Assembly (NCBI GenBank): GCA_021307315.1
Contig: JAJSPD010000261.1
Span: 1-12,181, forward strand
DNA from: Bisporella sp. PMI_857
Lineage: Eukaryota; Ascomycota; Leotiomycetes; Helotiales; Helotiaceae
DNA: 12,181 nt
Direction: 5' to 3'
Below the pieces are notes generated by a model, which saw only the letters and a program-made list of their open reading frames with translations, did not search any database and was not told the origin of the DNA. Positions within the stretch are counted from its first letter, which is position 1, and each line of letters opens with the position of its first letter. Made by a program: the position numbers and the translations under genes. This document shows, piece by piece, positions 9,601 through 12,181 of the stretch.

Positions 9601-10893
9601 TTTGGGTATAAGAGTCCTCCGCCTGGACTCAATGATCTCCAGTATGCTTCGCTATTAGGACTCAAAGAAGTTGTGGGCCAGCTCCTCGCCACTTCTGTCA
9701 TTGACGTCAACGCAGCAGACAAGGACGGCCGGACGCCACTCTGGTGGGCTTCATCTAAAGGGCACGAAGCGGTTGTGAGCCAGCTGCTCACCGTCTCTGG
9801 TATCGACGTCAACGCAGCAGACAGGGGCGGCCAGCCGTCACTCTGGCAGGCTTCATCTAAAGGGCACGAAGCGGTTGTGAGCCAGCTGCTCGCCGTCTCT
9901 GGTATCGACGTCAACGCAGCAGACAGAGACGACCGGACGCCACTCTGGCAGGCTTCATCTGAAGGGCACGAAGCGGTTGTGAGCCAGCTGCTCGCCGTCC
10001 CTGGCATTAATGTCAACGCTGCGGACTATGACGGCTGGACGTCACTCCGGCAGGCTTCATCTGAAGGGCACGAAGCGGTTGTGAGCCAGCTGCTCGCCGT
10101 CCCTGGCATCAACGTCAACGCTACGGACTATGACGGTCAGACACCACTTTGGTGGGCTGCACTTAATGGGCATAAAGCGGTTCTGAGCCAGCTGCTCGCC
10201 GTCTCTGGTATCGATGTTAACGCAGCAGACAGGGGCGGCCGGACGTCACTCTGGCAGGCTTCATTTCAAGGGCACGAAGCGATTGTGAGCCAGCTGCTCA
10301 CCGTCCCTGGCATTGACGTCAACGCAGTAGACAAGGATGGCCGGACGCCACTTTGGTGGGCTGCACTTAATGGGCATAAAGCGGTGGTGAGCCAGCTGCT
10401 CGCTATCCCTGGCGCTAATGTCAACGCGGCAGACAACAATGGCCAGACTCCACTTTTGAAAGCTGCATTTAAAGGGCACGAAGTGGTTGTGACCCAGCTA
10501 CTTGCTGTTCCTGGCATCGACGTTAACGCTGCCGACAAGAACGGCCAAACGCCATTCTGGTTGGCTGCATTTAGAGGGCACAAGGCGGTTGCGCGCCAGC
10601 TGTTCGCTGCCCCCGGCTTCAACGTCGATGCGACAGACAACAATAGCCAGACTCCACTTTTGAAAGCTGCGTTTAAACAGCACAAAGCGATTGTAAGTCA
10701 GCTGCTCGCCGGCTCCCGGCATTGGCGTCAGCGCAACAGACGAGGACGGCCAGACGACACTTTGGGAGCCGCGGCTGGCGAGCTAAATTCCGATGCTGCG
10801 GCCATTGAACAAAAGGAGCTCACTCCAGATGAAAACAACCAATTAAGCGGAATCCCAAGGATTGAATATCCCGCAAGCCCATCCGAAAAGTGA
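6696..10893 (+). CDS. NLR-type receptor: PNP_UDP-NACHT-ankyrin protein
   Basis: Exons 6696-7590, 7644-7817 and 8057-10893 join in frame to 1301 residues. Residues about 12-345 form a PNP_UDP (nucleoside phosphorylase/nucleosidase) domain: [20 protein letters not shown] (97-101), FEMEAAG (293-299), RGICDYAD (310-317). The NACHT domain follows, with Walker A ADPGCGKS (426-433), Walker [12 protein letters not shown] (to 537) and sensor-like ITSRPYW (564-570). Then come a winged-helix-like region (about 665-760, ending HQTAKEFLI) and ankyrin repeats (about 880-1250) with a 39-residue tail. This is a known fungal STAND/NLR architecture linked to non-self recognition. The ankyrins presumably sense, NACHT oligomerises in an NTP-dependent way, and the N-terminal domain acts on nucleosides or nucleotides; the substrate is unknown. 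The start matches the usual [12 protein letters not shown] family beginning. An acidic insert lies at 116-132, and the last repeat contains a local frame anomaly. The protein has no signal peptide or TM segment and is probably cytosolic. Confidence 0.93.
7591..7643 (+). other. NLR intron 1 (53 nt)
   Basis: The donor is GCAG|GTAATC, a CTAAT branch-like site lies at about 7626-7630, and the acceptor is CCTAG at 7643. Splicing joins EMEAAG to [18 protein letters not shown] through a split Gly codon, restoring the conserved end of the PNP_UDP domain. If retained, translation stops at the TAG that forms the acceptor. Confidence 0.92.
7818..8056 (+). other. NLR intron 2 (239 nt)
   Basis: The donor is CAAA|GTACGT, an ACTGAC branch site lies near 8037, and the acceptor is TTGCTCTAG at 8056. 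It joins PLIEQ to [18 protein letters not shown] through a split Ile codon and keeps the frame into NACHT. It is long for a fungal intron and contains an AT-rich centre. If retained, a TAA at about 7823 ends the protein just after the PNP_UDP domain. Confidence 0.87.
9709..10728 (+). repeat. Ten-unit 102-bp tandem repeat encoding ankyrin repeats
   Basis: Ten 34-codon units start at 9709, 9811, 9913, 10015, 10117, 10219, 10321, 10423, 10525 and 10627. Each follows NAADxxGxTPLWxASxxGHE then [15 protein letters not shown] diverged repeat precedes them ([20 protein letters not shown]). Units 1-4 are the most alike. Units 5 and 7 share a run of 37 identical bases within their first half, and units 8 and 10 share about 25. 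Variation concentrates at unit positions 5, 6, 8, 13, 15-17 and 20, while the structural residues are fixed. High internal identity of this type is typical of fungal NLR sensor domains evolving by repeat shuffling. Confidence 0.95.
10711..10767 (+). other. Out-of-frame segment with compensating insertions in the last ankyrin repeat
   Basis: After QLLA the reading frame gives [19 protein letters not shown], which is unlike an ankyrin. The next frame over gives [18 protein letters not shown], the expected repeat continuation. An extra G at about 10711 (GCCGGCTCCC versus the expected GCCGCTCCC) and two extra bases at about 10766-10767 add up to three, so the frame recovers at [15 protein letters not shown]. 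About 18 residues are therefore replaced without loss of the C-terminal tail. Confidence 0.75.
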
Positions 10894-11273
10894 TAGAACC
10901 AGCTATCGTCAATAGCAACTACTACAATATTGCATTCGAAGTGCTTTGAGGTATCTATCAGTTCCACGCAAAAGAATTATCTAGAGCGGGTATGCCGCAT
11001 CGAGTCGCGACACTTACCGGCACGCCAACGCGAGCTGAGGCAACCTCTTGCGAGAGTTTCATCGCCAGCTGTTGGCGCAATGAAAGGCCCAAGTTTTTAG
11101 ATGCCTTCATTTTGTGTCGGAACACCCGGGTAGTAGTAATTACTTATACTTTAATCTGAGAGCACGTACGCATGTGTTTCATGCGCAATGCTCGTTGAGG
11201 TTGGTGGATAAGTCTTCATTGTTGGTTGTTCCTCGATTCTAAGCTCTCGTTCTACGGAGTTGAGAGGTCGGCA
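10894..11273. other. 3' flank of the NLR gene; 50-codon minus-strand ORF
   Basis: No clear AATAAA signal follows the stop. On the minus strand an ATG at 11110 opens 50 codons ending at 10958, beginning MKASKNLGLSLRQQLAMKLS. The helical, basic start is faintly like a transposase helix-turn-helix region, but this is a guess and the ORF may be chance. A GTAAGT donor-like site lies inside it. The rest (11111-11273) shows nothing identifiable. Confidence 0.2.
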
Positions 11274-11366
11274 GGTCAGGTGGAGGTCCAACTGAGCTCA
11301 GGTGGACCTGCACAGACCACATTTCACACTTCAATTTTTTAAAATTTCTTGGCAGGTCCAACTGAG
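11274..11366. repeat. Palindromic and direct repeat cluster at the edge of the AT-rich block
   Basis: The sequence 11274-11318 is an imperfect 45-bp palindrome centred on GAGCTC, with arms GGTC...AGGTCCAACTGAG and CTCAGGTGGACCT...GACC. AGGTCCAACTGAG occurs at 11284-11296 and again exactly at 11354-11366, and a related GGCAGGTCA lies at 11270-11278. Such clusters often mark transposon ends. The AT-rich block starts between the two copies. Confidence 0.6.
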
Positions 11367-12181
11367 GTATTCTGTAAACGTTTAGTATTTGTTTTTAATA
11401 TATTTGCAAAAAGATTCAGATTCAAAAAAGAAACAAATTTCATAAAATTAATAAAAATGTATAACTTATATACTAAAAACGCAAAAAACAGTTAAAAACT
11501 AATGCGTAACAAAAGCTTAGCAACAGTTTATTTACTTTTTGTTTACTTTTTATTTACATTCCTTTTTTTCTGTGACATCGCAAAAAACTTTACTCTATGA
11601 ATTTTTGGACTATTATTACAATAGTTGCTTTTATGCAATTTCTACGCAACTTTGTAACTTTTACGTTCCGGAAGCTTAATGTTGATATTCCAAAAAAAGA
11701 ACGGCAATAGAATAATATGCAATACTACAAACATTGTTCTAAAAATCGAAAAAACGCAGTTTCAGAATTTTTTTAAATCGAAAAAAACAAAAACACTTTA
11801 ACAGTAAAAACTGTGTTAAAATTCATTTTAAAACTTTTTTTTTTAAAACTTTTTAGTGTAATTTTATAGATTTTATGCAATTATTTTTGTGTTAAAAAGT
11901 TTTAAAAAAGTTTTAAAACGTTTAGTAAAAGTAGAATATTACTAATATTTCCGTTACAGAATTTTTCTGCAAATTACGCTACTTTACTATTTTACAACTA
12001 TAAGAAAACAGTGTTATACTGTTGAAACTATTTATAATGTGCCCGATATTTTTTTATATTTAAACATATCGAAAAACGAAATAAAATATCGCATTAATGT
12101 AAAAAGCTTTTTACGAAAAAATATAAAAAATCTTATATTCCGAGTAAGTGTTTTTTTAAACGTATAAAAAACGATTTTTTT
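11330..12181. other. AT-rich, gene-free block, RIP-like
   Basis: Composition changes abruptly to long A and T runs with no ORF of note, and the block runs off the end of the window. In 11941-12181 I count by hand 10 CG but only 6 CA dinucleotides. That is a low CA share given how common A is, and is what CpA-to-TpA repeat-induced point mutation leaves behind. The simplest reading is a heavily mutated transposon or other repeat forming an AT isochore. The original element cannot be recognised. Confidence 0.65.
11826..11918. repeat. Inverted repeat inside the AT-rich block
   Basis: TTTTAAAAC, a T-run and AAAACTTTTTAG (11826-11856) are mirrored by TAAAAAGTTTTAAAAAAG and TTTTAAAA (11893-11918), with a spacer of about 36 nt. 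Simple AT-rich sequence makes such matches easy, so its meaning is doubtful. Confidence 0.5.

Noticed and set aside
9555..10722. Several long minus-strand ORFs opposite the ankyrin array (for example 9555-10016, 10266-10685)
   Set aside because: They are antisense shadows of the 102-bp repeat; their repetitive peptides follow from the repeat and no family is recognisable.
1..12181. tRNA, rRNA or CRISPR-like arrays
   Set aside because: Reading both strands I found no tRNA-like arms with a matching T-loop, no rRNA similarity and no spaced identical repeats other than the ankyrin-coding array.

Overview
The window looks like the accessory part of a filamentous ascomycete (Pezizomycotina) genome. 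It has short spliceosomal introns of about 49-53 nt, with GT..AG ends and branch sites close to RCTRAC/TACTAA. It carries two characteristically fungal protein families, repeat and transposon debris, and a very AT-rich gene-free block at the right end. The species cannot be named from this sequence.

Layout. Positions 1-4377 hold no gene I can support. The stretch contains a 204-bp MITE-like element with 57-58-bp terminal inverted repeats (93-296), a compound microsatellite (1341-1441), a family of degenerate units of about 69 bp (1527-1983), and scattered coding-like tracts that may be decayed genes. On the minus strand, 5824-4378 encodes a fungal CorA-like two-transmembrane protein. Its usable model needs two 49-nt introns, and it carries an apparent frameshift near its N-terminus. 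It lacks the GMN motif of true CorA magnesium channels. About 870 bp of shared, head-to-head intergenic DNA follows (5825-6695).

The main gene, on the plus strand at 6696-10893, encodes a STAND/NLR-type immune-receptor-like protein. Three exons join in frame to give 1301 residues: an N-terminal PNP_UDP (nucleoside phosphorylase/nucleosidase-like) domain, a NACHT NTPase, a winged-helix-like region, and ten near-identical 34-residue ankyrin repeats. The ankyrin array has a two-repeat higher-order pattern. Its last repeat contains a short out-of-frame segment flanked by two compensating insertions.

Beyond 10893 lie a short 3' flank with a 50-codon minus-strand ORF, a palindromic repeat cluster (11274-11366), and an AT-rich block (from about 11330 to the end) that resembles RIP-mutated repeat DNA.

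How the parts may work together. The NLR probably senses a ligand through the ankyrin array, oligomerises through NACHT, and signals through the nucleosidase-like domain. The divergent CorA-like neighbour could be a membrane partner, but nothing in the sequence beyond adjacency supports that.
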